Below the pieces are notes generated by a model. The model worked only from the letters and a program-made list of their open reading frames with translations. It was not told the origin of the DNA and did not search any database. A program made the translations under genes and the position numbers. From a bacterium (GTDB taxonomy: Bacteria; Vulcanimicrobiota; Vulcanimicrobiia; Vulcanimicrobiales; Vulcanimicrobiaceae): 38,856 nucleotides of DNA. Positions 25,437 through 32,869 of the stretch are shown here, piece by piece (the first letter of the stretch is position 1; the number at the start of each line of letters is the position of its first letter). The stretch is from positions 1 to 38,856 of the forward strand of contig JAKAPO010000001.1 in NCBI GenBank assembly GCA_021807065.1. Reading direction: 5' to 3'.

Positions 25437-26699
25437 CTGCAATTCATCGACGAAGCGACGATACAGGTTGCGGCCGGTAGCGGCGGCGACGGCATCGTCG
25501 CATGGCGGCGAGAGAAATTCATCCCGAAAGGCGGACCTGCGGGCGGCGATGGCGGCCATGGTGGGAGCGTCTACCTCCAAGCGAACCCCGAGATCTCGAC
25601 GCTGGCCGAGTTCCGTTACCATCGCAGCTTCGAGGCCGAGTCGGGGAAGAACGGAGGCTCCTCCAATAAGTCGGGTCGCAGCGGCGCCGACCTCACCGTG
25701 GGAGTCCCCGTCGGGACGCTCGTTCATCGCTCGTACGAGCGGAAAGCCGAGGTGCTGATCGCCGATCTCCTTGCTCCGGGCGAACGCGTCCTCGTGGCCA
25801 AAGGCGGCCGCGGGGGCCTCGGCAATCAGCACTTTGCGACCAGCATCCGTCAAGCGCCGCGCTTTGCCGAAAAAGGAGAGCCGGGCGAACGGTGCACCCT
25901 ACGGCTCGAGCTGAAGCTCCTCGCCGACTGCGGAATCGTCGGCGTCCCCAACGCCGGCAAGTCGACCCTGCTCTCCGTCGTCTCCGCAGCACGGCCGAAG
26001 ATCGCCGACTATGCCTTCACCACGACCGAACCACAGCTCGGCGTCGTGCGCGTATCGGACGAAGAGTCGTTCCTGCTCGTGGACGTCCCCGGTCTCATCG
26101 AAGGCGCGCATGCCGGTATGGGTTTGGGCGACCGCTTCTTGCGTCACGTCGAACGGACGCGCGTCCTGCTCCACCTACTGGACGGCGCCAAATCGTTCGA
26201 TGAAATCATCCGGGACAAAGCGATGATCGAAGCGGAGCTGCGCGCCTGGAACCCGTCGCTTCTCGACAAGCCGATGTTGCTCTGCGTTTCGAAGCTGGAT
26301 CTTCCGGGCGCACGCGAAATCCTGCGGCGGCTGCGCGCGACGTTTGAAGCCGTCCATGGAATAAGCGCGGTGACGCACGAGGGCGTTTCGGAGCTGGTGT
26401 ACGCCGTCGCACGTGCGATCGCCGCCACGCCTTCTCCGCCTCCGTTGCAACCGGAGGCTCGGATCGATCTCGTCGCCCGCGACGCGTTCTTTATCGAGCG
26501 CGCGCGCAACGGTACGTTCGTCGTCAGCGGTGAGCGCGTCGAACGCCTCGCGGCCATGACGAACTTCGATTCCGCCGAAGCGCTGGCGCGGTTCGAACGG
26601 GCGCTCGAACGCATCGGCGTGGAGCGACGTTTGCGCGAAATGGGCGCGACGCAAGGGGATACGGTGCGCATCGGCGCGTATGAGTTTACGTACTCGTGA
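25437..26699 (+). CDS. obg: GTPase Obg (CgtA)
   Basis: This GTPase of about 420 residues works in late assembly of the large ribosomal subunit. The N-terminal glycine-rich Obg fold is clear (GSGGDGIVAWRREKFIPKGG), then the G1 motif GVPNAGKSTL, G3 DVPGLIEGA, G4-like SKLD, and a C-terminal OCT domain ending MGATQGDTVRIGAYEF. The family begins M.FIDEA; here the codon at that position is CTG (25437), one base after the rpmA stop. The nearest usual start is TTG at 25386, inside rpmA, which would add 17 residues with no family match. I favour CTG but the start is unproven. The stop overlaps nadD as GTGA. Confidence 0.95.
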   Translation: MQFIDEATIQVAAGSGGDGIVAWRREKFIPKGGPAGGDGGHGGSVYLQANPEISTLAEFRYHRSFEAESGKNGGSSNKSGRSGADLTVGVPVGTLVHRSYERKAEVLIADLLAPGERVLVAKGGRGGLGNQHFATSIRQAPRFAEKGEPGERCTLRLELKLLADCGIVGVPNAGKSTLLSVVSAARPKIADYAFTTTEPQLGVVRVSDEESFLLVDVPGLIEGAHAGMGLGDRFLRHVERTRVLLHLLDGAKSFDEIIRDKAMIEAELRAWNPSLLDKPMLLCVSKLDLPGAREILRRLRATFEAVHGISAVTHEGVSELVYAVARAIAATPSPPPLQPEARIDLVARDAFFIERARNGTFVVSGERVERLAAMTNFDSAEALARFERALERIGVERRLREMGATQGDTVRIGAYEFTYS

Positions 26700-27295
26700 G
26701 ACTGGGCATTTTCGGCGGAACCTTCGATCCGGTGCACAACGTGCATCTGTTCATCGCGCAAACCGTCGCCGAACTCGAAGATCTCGAGAAGATTCTCTTC
26801 GTTCCGACGGACGGGCATCACTATCGTGAGAAAGCGCACGCCCCTATCGAAGATCGCTGCGCCATGGTTCGCGCCGCTATATCTACCAACCCGCTCTTCG
26901 AATTCGACGACACCGAGCTGCGGCCGGATGCAAGCGGGTATACCGCCGATCTCCTTCCGGCGCTACGCGAGCGCCGGAACGATGCATCGTTCACCTTTAT
27001 CATCGGCGCCGATTCGTTGGTCAACTCCGATTGGATTCGATTCGATGAAGTGCTCGCGGCTCTTGACCGTTTCGTCATCGCACCACGCCCGGGGATAGCG
27101 CACGAAGCGGTGCAGCGAGCGATCGCGGCAATAGACGCGCCGTTGCGCGAACGCGTCCGAACGCTGAACCTTCCCGAGTTCGCGCTTTCCGCAACCCTCG
27201 TACGAGCGCTGCTGTCGCGCGGGCAGAGCGTACGTTATCTCGTTCCCGACCCGGTCTGGGAGTATATTGCGCAGCACGATCTTTACAAAGCGTAA
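26696..27295 (+). CDS. nadD: Nicotinate-nucleotide adenylyltransferase
   Basis: This 199-residue enzyme makes deamido-NAD from nicotinate mononucleotide and ATP. It begins GIFGGTFDPVHNVHLF and has FIIGADSLVNSDWIRFDEVL, SATLVRALLSRGQSVRYLVP and a YIAQHDLY ending, all as expected. The nucleotidyltransferase HxGH motif is H14-N-V-H17: Val replaces the normally invariant Gly. Every other motif is kept and the gene is tightly packed, so I expect it to be functional. Start is the GTG at 26696 overlapping the obg stop. The obg-nadD order is common. Confidence 0.94.
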   Translation: MRLGIFGGTFDPVHNVHLFIAQTVAELEDLEKILFVPTDGHHYREKAHAPIEDRCAMVRAAISTNPLFEFDDTELRPDASGYTADLLPALRERRNDASFTFIIGADSLVNSDWIRFDEVLAALDRFVIAPRPGIAHEAVQRAIAAIDAPLRERVRTLNLPEFALSATLVRALLSRGQSVRYLVPDPVWEYIAQHDLYKA

Positions 27296-27692
27296 CGCCG
27301 CAGGCATTTTCCTACTCGGCCTGCTCGGCCTCTGTGCGTGCTCACCGAAACCGGACGACGCGGTGCTCTGCTCGGCATACAAAGACGAAGCCTCGCACGT
27401 CGAGGTGATCGTCGACGGCTCCATCGCACGGATCCTAGGAACGCAAGAGGGTCGAAGCGGCGAACATGAAGGCTTTCTCTTGCGCCTCGCTTCAGGCTGC
27501 GCGCTTACCGTCCGGGTTGAGACGAACGTCAGCATTACGGGTTCCATTCCGCTGCGCGGTGGAGAGCGCGTCACCGTCAAGGGCGAGTACGAGTACTACC
27601 CGGAAGGCGGCGTCGTTCATTGGACGCACCGCGCTTTCGGCTCGCACCATGCCAGCGGCTACGTCGAGGCCGGCGACCGTCTCTACTGGTAA
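27267..27692 (+). CDS. DUF3465 lipoprotein
   Basis: This 141-residue protein starts at a TTG at 27267 inside nadD. A signal peptide (IFLLGLLGLCAC) ends at a lipobox-like LCAC, so it is probably an envelope lipoprotein. The body matches DUF3465: HEGFLLRL, then GERVTVKGEYEYYPEGGVVHWTHR and a final GYVEAGDRLYW. The family has an OB-like beta fold and no established function. It is co-transcribed with nadD and maf (four bases to the maf ATG). Confidence 0.82.
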   Translation: MRSTIFTKRNAAGIFLLGLLGLCACSPKPDDAVLCSAYKDEASHVEVIVDGSIARILGTQEGRSGEHEGFLLRLASGCALTVRVETNVSITGSIPLRGGERVTVKGEYEYYPEGGVVHWTHRAFGSHHASGYVEAGDRLYW

Positions 27693-27695
27693 CGC

Positions 27696-28286
27696 ATGGT
27701 GACCTTGCGCTCGGTCGTCCTGGCGAGCGCCTCGCCGCGCCGCCTAGAGCTGCTTCGCAGCCTCGGGTTGCACGTCGAGGTTGCGCCCAGCACCTACGGG
27801 GAGCCCGAAACGGCATCGCACTCCCCCGCCGAGCTCGCGCAACTGCACTCGCGTGCAAAGCTCGAGCAGGTTCGCCGAACCCGTTCGACCGCCGTGGTGG
27901 TCGCCGCCGACACCGTCGTCGACATCGACGGCCGGGCGCTCGGTAAACCGCGCGATTCGGATGAGGCAAAGCGGATGCTCCGCCTCCTCTCAGGGCGGGC
28001 GCATCTCGTCCATACGGCCTATGCCCTCGCCGTGCCGGAGAGGGCACCGGTCGAGGAGGTGCGCACGACCGTCGTGCGCTTCCGTGCGCTTCAGCCGGAG
28101 GATATCGCGGAATACGTCGCCACCGGTGAGTCAATGGACAAGGCCGGAGCATACGGCATCCAAGGGAGGGCGGCCGCGTTGATCGACTCGATCGACGGCG
28201 ATTACTTCACGGTGATGGGATTCCCGCTCGGCGATTTCATTCGAAACCTACGACGCTTGGGATTTTCACTGCCGACTGCGAAATAG
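27696..28286 (+). CDS. maf: Maf-like nucleoside triphosphate pyrophosphatase
   Basis: This 196-residue protein belongs to the Maf/YhdE family, which hydrolyses non-standard or dTTP/UTP/CTP-type nucleotides and in some bacteria inhibits septation. Motifs: LASASPRRLELLRSLGL at the start, VVVAADTVVDIDGRALGKP with the catalytic Asp, and ESMDKAGAYGIQGRAA. It lies upstream of mreCD, the gene order seen in many bacteria. The motif DKAGAYGIQG places it with the dTTP/UTP-acting YhdE group, by family knowledge. Confidence 0.94.
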   Translation: MVTLRSVVLASASPRRLELLRSLGLHVEVAPSTYGEPETASHSPAELAQLHSRAKLEQVRRTRSTAVVVAADTVVDIDGRALGKPRDSDEAKRMLRLLSGRAHLVHTAYALAVPERAPVEEVRTTVVRFRALQPEDIAEYVATGESMDKAGAYGIQGRAAALIDSIDGDYFTVMGFPLGDFIRNLRRLGFSLPTAK

Positions 28287-28302
28287 TAGCCCTGGGCCCA
28301 CA

Positions 28303-29103
28303 GTGTACCGAGACGAACGGAAACTCTTCGCGCTGCTCGGCGTGATTATCATCGCCGCGCTCCTTGCGCTCGTACAGATCAGCGCCGCGCGCAGCGGTCG
28401 CGAGGGCCCGATCATTTGGCTGGGCTCTTCGGTCGCAGTCTTCCTCGAAGACGTTGCCACCTCGCTCACGCGAGGCGTACGCGATACCGGCGGGAGCGTG
28501 CTTTCGGTGCCGCAACTCGGCCATGAAAATGCCGCCCTGCGAGCGCAAAACGAACAGCTCGCGGCCGACAACGCCCGCTTGCGCGAGGAGCTAGCGCAAT
28601 ACCGTGCAGCCGCGTCGATAGCGCCCGTTGCCGACCGCTATCCCGACGGCGTCGTCGCCCGTGTCATCGGCTTCCCGCCCGAGAACGAGTCGCGAACGGT
28701 CTCGATCGATCGCGGATCGGCGAGCGGCGTCAAGCCCAACGACGGCGTCGTGACCGGGGACGGCGTGGTGGGAAAAATCGCCGCCGTCACGCCGTTCTCG
28801 AGCCAGGTGGTTCTCATCACCGACTACACCAGCCGGATTCCCGCGATCGTTCGAGAGGGACGCTTTTGGGGAATCGCTCAAGGCAATCTCACGAGCGTTC
28901 GCCTGCGGTACGTCTCGCAGGATGCGCGCTTGCGGCCAGGCGACGTCGTCGTCACCGGTAATGGCCGTTCGTTCGCCTCCGGGATTCCGATCGGCACGAT
29001 CGTCAAGGTCGATCGTAGCGATGCGGCTCTCTACCAAACCGCACTTCTCCGTCCGGCGGTCGAGCTGGGCACGCTCGACCGCGTCGTCGTCCTCACGAGA
29101 TGA
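28303..29103 (+). CDS. mreC: Rod shape-determining protein MreC
   Basis: This 266-residue bitopic protein is part of the elongasome and activates PBP2/RodA. It has one N-terminal membrane span (LFALLGVIIIAALLALVQI), a short coiled coil about residues 72-102 (ENAALRAQNEQLAADNARL), and two beta domains with VVTGDGVVGKIAAVTPFSS and DVVVTGNGRSFASGIPIGT. Start is a GTG at 28303. mreB, normally just upstream, is not here; maf takes that place. The stop overlaps mreD as ATGA. Confidence 0.95.
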   Translation: MYRDERKLFALLGVIIIAALLALVQISAARSGREGPIIWLGSSVAVFLEDVATSLTRGVRDTGGSVLSVPQLGHENAALRAQNEQLAADNARLREELAQYRAAASIAPVADRYPDGVVARVIGFPPENESRTVSIDRGSASGVKPNDGVVTGDGVVGKIAAVTPFSSQVVLITDYTSRIPAIVREGRFWGIAQGNLTSVRLRYVSQDARLRPGDVVVTGNGRSFASGIPIGTIVKVDRSDAALYQTALLRPAVELGTLDRVVVLTR

Positions 29104-29651
29104 CCGCTCTCCCCCGGACGGGCACGCGTTCGACCCGCCATCGCGGTCCCTCCTTACGCCGCGCGATCATCTGGCTGTTGCCCGCGCTGCTCGCTCAAGG
29201 AACCGTCATGCATTACGCGATCGTCAATGGTGCCGAACCGAGTCTCGTGCTCGTCGCGGCGGTTTGGTTCGCAATGCGAACGGGCGACCCGGCGAAAGCT
29301 GCGCTCTTCGGATTCCTCGCCGGAGCGGGCGAAGACGTTCTTGCGTTCGACCCGGCCGGCACCTGGACGATCGCGACGACCGTCACCGTACTGCTGGCGT
29401 CGCTCCCGACGCGCCGCTTCTTCGAAGATTCGATTCCCCTTTTCGCCTTAGTGGCTGGGTGTGCCACATTGCTTCGATCGTTCGTCTATTGGAGTGCGAA
29501 AAGTCTCGAGGGATATCCGGCCGGTCTCGCGACGATTCACTTTCACAAGGCGCTCGAAGCATCCGTCTTGAACGCGGCGCTCGCCATCCTCGTCATGGCC
29601 GTCGCGCGACGCTTTGAACGCCGCGATGCTCTCGCGCGAATTCGTAGATGA
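29100..29651 (+). CDS. mreD: Rod shape-determining protein MreD
   Basis: This 183-residue integral membrane protein has about five hydrophobic spans after a basic N-terminus, for example AIIWLLPALLAQGTVMHYAI and TIATTVTVLLASL. Length, span pattern and the location between mreC and mrdA identify it, since MreD sequences are weakly conserved. Both ends overlap neighbours by four bases (ATGA), so it is translationally coupled. Confidence 0.88.
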   Translation: MTALPRTGTRSTRHRGPSLRRAIIWLLPALLAQGTVMHYAIVNGAEPSLVLVAAVWFAMRTGDPAKAALFGFLAGAGEDVLAFDPAGTWTIATTVTVLLASLPTRRFFEDSIPLFALVAGCATLLRSFVYWSAKSLEGYPAGLATIHFHKALEASVLNAALAILVMAVARRFERRDALARIRR

Positions 29652-31507
29652 CGCCGCGAGGAGTTCCCGCGAGCGCGCGCGCCGGGTGGGAGAGACCGGC
29701 TTTTCGCATCGCCGTATTCGTGGCAGTCGTCCTACTAGCATTACTCCTCCTCGCAGGCCGGCTCGTCCAGATTCAGCTCATCGACGGCGCGCGTTACCGG
29801 GCGGCGGCGCAGGCGAATCAGATCAGGCTCATCCCCGTCGCCGCGCCGCGCGGCCTCATCTACGATCGTAATAACGTGGTGATCGCGCGCAGCCGGCCTT
29901 CGTTCGTGGTTGGAATCATTCCGTCGGAAATCCACGATATCTCAAAAGAACTCGCCACGGTCTCGAAAACGATCGGCGTCCCCGAAGAGGCCCTGCTGTA
30001 CAAACTCTACCATCATCACGGCATAAACTACACTTCATTCTCGCAGGTCGTGGCTAACGAACCTTACGGGCCGATCGTGTTGGCAACGGACCTGCCAGTC
30101 AGAACCGTTGCGCGCCTCTCCGAAATCCTGACCGATCTTCCCGGCTTCGATCTCGAAGTGCAACCGATTCGCGAATATCCCTATGGAGAAATCGGGTCAC
30201 ACATCCTCGGCTACGTCGGCGATATCACCGCGCAAGAGTACGCGCGGTTGCGAAGGTTCGGGTATTCGGAAAACGACGTCGTCGGCAAGGACGGTCTCGA
30301 AGCGGAGTACGATCGCTATCTGCGCGGTCAACCCGGTGGCGAACGCGTAGAAGTCGATGCAACCGGTGAAGTAGTGAAGAGCGCGCGCTTTCCCGACAAG
30401 CCGGCGGTGCCCGGCGACGCGTTGGTAACGGCGCTCGATTGGCGATTGCAGCGCATCGTCGAAGCAGCGCTCGCCCAGGGGTTGCGCAAGTGGTGCCGCA
30501 CATGTGGGTTGACGGGGGCAGTCGTTGCGGAGGATCCGTACAACGGTGAGATTCTCGCGCTTGCGAGTTTTCCAAACTTCAATCCGAATGCCTTCGCGAC
30601 GTATGACTACGCCAGCATCGAATCGTATCTGACTTCCGCACTCGAACCTCTCTTCGATCGCGCGATCGCTGCAGCAACGCCGACCGGTTCGACGTTCAAG
30701 ATGGTGACTGGCTCCGCGGCGCTGACGGAAGGCGTCATCGGCGAGAACCAGGTCGTCTACGATACGGGTGCGTGGGACTGCGGCGGATACCTCGCGCGAG
30801 ACATCGTCGCCGGCGGCCTTGGCTACACGACGTTCGTTCCAGCTCTGGCCGCTTCGAGCGACGGGTACTTCTTTCGTCTGTCGTGGTATCTCGGCAACGA
30901 ACGTCTGCGCAAGTGGGCGCTAGCGTTCGGCCTCGGGCATCGAACCGGTATCGATCTGCCTGGAGAAAGCTCCGGAAACTGGCCGACGAACGCGTGGATG
31001 GAGAAGAATTACGGCGTTCCGCTCGAACCCGCCGATGTTTGCAGTCTGGGAATAGGGCAGGGCGCCATGCAAGCGACGCCGCTGCAGATGGCCAACGTGG
31101 CGTCTGCGGTCATCAACGGCGGGACTCTGTATCGCCCCCACGTCGTGACCGAGATACGAACGGCGCAAGGCGTCGTGATCAAACGCTTTCCACCGCGAAT
31201 TATCAGGCGGGTTCCCGCGAGCCAGGCCGCACTGCGCGCGGTCCGCACGGGAATGGCGGAAGTTACCGATCCCGGCGGCACTGCATACGGTTTAGCGATC
31301 GCCGGCCTGCCATTCTCGGGGAAAACCGGAACCGTCGAAACAGACGGCGGTCACGGACCCAACACAACGTGGTTTATATGCTGGGCACCGACGCACCACC
31401 CGAAATTTGCGCTCGCCGTCTACGTCGATCGGAGTGGCGGTTACGGCGCAACGGTTGCGGCCCCGATTGCCCGGCAGATTCTCGTGAAGTATTTCAATAA
31501 GAAGTAG
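29648..31507 (+). CDS. mrdA: Penicillin-binding protein 2 (elongasome peptidoglycan transpeptidase)
   Basis: This 619-residue class B PBP cross-links peptidoglycan during rod elongation. One N-terminal membrane span (residues about 19-38) is followed by the dimerisation domain with APRGLIYDRNNVVIA and the transpeptidase domain. Catalytic motifs are STFK with Ser348, SSDGYFF, and KTGT at 559-562. It directly follows mreD (ATGA overlap). rodA, its usual glycosyltransferase partner and neighbour, is not in the window. Confidence 0.96.
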   Translation: MTPRGVPASARAGWERPAFRIAVFVAVVLLALLLLAGRLVQIQLIDGARYRAAAQANQIRLIPVAAPRGLIYDRNNVVIARSRPSFVVGIIPSEIHDISKELATVSKTIGVPEEALLYKLYHHHGINYTSFSQVVANEPYGPIVLATDLPVRTVARLSEILTDLPGFDLEVQPIREYPYGEIGSHILGYVGDITAQEYARLRRFGYSENDVVGKDGLEAEYDRYLRGQPGGERVEVDATGEVVKSARFPDKPAVPGDALVTALDWRLQRIVEAALAQGLRKWCRTCGLTGAVVAEDPYNGEILALASFPNFNPNAFATYDYASIESYLTSALEPLFDRAIAAATPTGSTFKMVTGSAALTEGVIGENQVVYDTGAWDCGGYLARDIVAGGLGYTTFVPALAASSDGYFFRLSWYLGNERLRKWALAFGLGHRTGIDLPGESSGNWPTNAWMEKNYGVPLEPADVCSLGIGQGAMQATPLQMANVASAVINGGTLYRPHVVTEIRTAQGVVIKRFPPRIIRRVPASQAALRAVRTGMAEVTDPGGTAYGLAIAGLPFSGKTGTVETDGGHGPNTTWFICWAPTHHPKFALAVYVDRSGGYGATVAAPIARQILVKYFNKK

Positions 31508-31524
31508 AGGAACCTAAAACGCTC

Positions 31525-31830
31525 GTGCCTTTCATCGGATTCGCCGTCGTCGTCATACTCGCTCTCGCCGTCTACGGCGTATCCGCGCGGCGCCACCGCA
31601 ATGAGCAGCCGCAGTTGGTGGCACTGGACAGACCCCCGCTTCTCTGGACGAAGGAAGCCGCCGCTGACGCAGGCTCACCGAGAGAGCGTCTCGCCCTCGC
31701 TGCGCGCCTGGGGTTGGTCGGAGATGGTCGCAGCATCGCGATCCTCGAGCATGCGCTCGCGGACGAGACCGACGCTGAAGTCCGGGACGCGATCTGGCGC
31801 GCGCTCTTGACGTTACGAACGAACCGCTGA
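31525..31830 (+). CDS. Small membrane-anchored HEAT-like protein (paralogue of 32400-32843)
   Basis: This 101-residue protein has an N-terminal membrane span (FIGFAVVVILALAVYGV) and then a helical segment resembling a HEAT-type repeat: RERLALAARLGLVGDGRSIA followed by ILEHALADETDAEVRDAIW. Start is a GTG at 31525, 17 bases after mrdA. It aligns along its length with the leftward gene at 32400-32843: same span, LDR.PL, then D.RS...LE.AL.D. Function unknown; its stop overlaps the convergent gene at 31813. Confidence 0.65.
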   Translation: MPFIGFAVVVILALAVYGVSARRHRNEQPQLVALDRPPLLWTKEAAADAGSPRERLALAARLGLVGDGRSIAILEHALADETDAEVRDAIWRALLTLRTNR

Positions 31831-32403
31831 AGCCAAACCTGCAGCGGCCCGCAGCGCGTCGAGCACGCTGCGCAGCGCCCGATCGAGTTGCACGTCCGAT
31901 GCGCCCGTCACCCACTGCAAGAACTTGCGTGGCGGCAGTTCCGCAAACGCCGTCAAACGCCGTAGCAGCAGCGCTCTGTACGGAGCGAGCACCTCGGTCG
32001 CGGTGCCGCCGTAGGAAATCATCGTTCCCAAGAGTTCTGCGGAGAGCAGCCACGGGAGTACCGAGCCGAGCGGCGCGACCGATAGCTCGGCGAGCAATGC
32101 GGTTACACGGTCGGAATCGGCGACGCCGTCGATACGGATTGCACCGTCTTGCACCGGCGCAAGCGTTGGCACGCCTTGGGCGATAGCGACCGTGCGCGCG
32201 CGTTCCTCGAACGATTCGAGATCCTCGCCTTCAATTTCGCGTGGATTCCTTACGAACAGGCGCTCGACCCGCGCTCGCATCGGCTCCGCCGGTGCACTGA
32301 AGGCGCACAGCGAGAGCAGGTGTACGATCGGTGTCGTCCACAGCGCGCCTTCGATGAGACGCACGTCGTGCAGCAGCGGCCGCGCGCCGACGTCCCGCGT
32401 CAT
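31813..32403 (-). CDS. Free-standing paralogue of the DUF11 protein's C-terminal helical domain
   Basis: This 196-residue protein matches no family I recognise. It aligns with the last 175 residues of the giant protein at 32870-36085: HLLSLCAF versus HLFALRAF, RVERLFVRNPREIEGEDLES versus a RLFIKLRLPNFTITARDIES segment, VLPWLL versus ALPWAAL, YRALLLRRLTAFAE versus YRALLVDRLDTFAE, and a closing LDRALRSVLDALRA versus LDAALDGFTTSLRA. It is predicted soluble and helical, with no signal peptide. It is the third gene of the DUF11 operon, its ATG overlapping the preceding stop (ATGA). Confidence 0.72.
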   Translation of the reverse strand: MTRDVGARPLLHDVRLIEGALWTTPIVHLLSLCAFSAPAEPMRARVERLFVRNPREIEGEDLESFEERARTVAIAQGVPTLAPVQDGAIRIDGVADSDRVTALLAELSVAPLGSVLPWLLSAELLGTMISYGGTATEVLAPYRALLLRRLTAFAELPPRKFLQWVTGASDVQLDRALRSVLDALRAAAGLASAVRS

Positions 32404-32843
32404 CGCGCTGCGGCGACTGCTTCCCTCGATTCCTCGGGTCTGATCATCAGCGTAAGCGTACCAACGATGCGCTTAGCACGATCGCCAGGATGCTGGGCGA
32501 GGAAACGCTCGACGATCGGCGCGCGCCCAGAACCGGCAAGCGCGTGCGCCGCCGCAAGTGCAACCGTTTCGTTCGGATCGCGTAGGGCGAACTCGAGCAT
32601 GTGCGTCGAGCGTTCGTCCTGCAGCGCAGCAACGGCGAAAATTAAGTCGCACCGTGCCGATTCGGAGAGGCCGGCGAACTCCTGGCCGGCTTCGTTTGTC
32701 CAATCGGTCGTTGCCTGCAACGGTTCGCGATCCACGCTATCGAGTAACGTCGGCTCTTCGGCGGAGCGCCGCGGTGCGACGACGGCATAGATGGCGAGCA
32801 AGATGCCGAGTACGAACAAAACGGCTATGGCGATGGTAATCAT
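32400..32843 (-). CDS. Membrane-anchored HEAT-like protein in the DUF11 operon
   Basis: This 147-residue protein begins MITIAIAVLFVLGILLAIYA, a membrane span, followed by a 20-residue acidic linker and two HEAT-like helical hairpins (ERSTHMLEFALRDPNETVAL and AAAHALAGSGRAPIVERFLA). The ATG at 32843 is preferred over the frame's upstream ATG at 32975, which lies in the preceding gene. It starts 26 bases after the giant DUF11 gene and couples to the next by ATGA. It probably tethers partners to the membrane; function unknown. Confidence 0.72.
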   Translation of the reverse strand: MITIAIAVLFVLGILLAIYAVVAPRRSAEEPTLLDSVDREPLQATTDWTNEAGQEFAGLSESARCDLIFAVAALQDERSTHMLEFALRDPNETVALAAAHALAGSGRAPIVERFLAQHPGDRAKRIVGTLTLMIRPEESREAVAAAR

Positions 32844-32869
32844 AGAGCAGTAGTTCCCCCGGGTTCTTC

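Noticed and set aside
30840..30880. SSD in place of SxN in PBP2
   Set aside because: SxD is a normal variant in PBP2-type class B enzymes, so it is not an anomaly.
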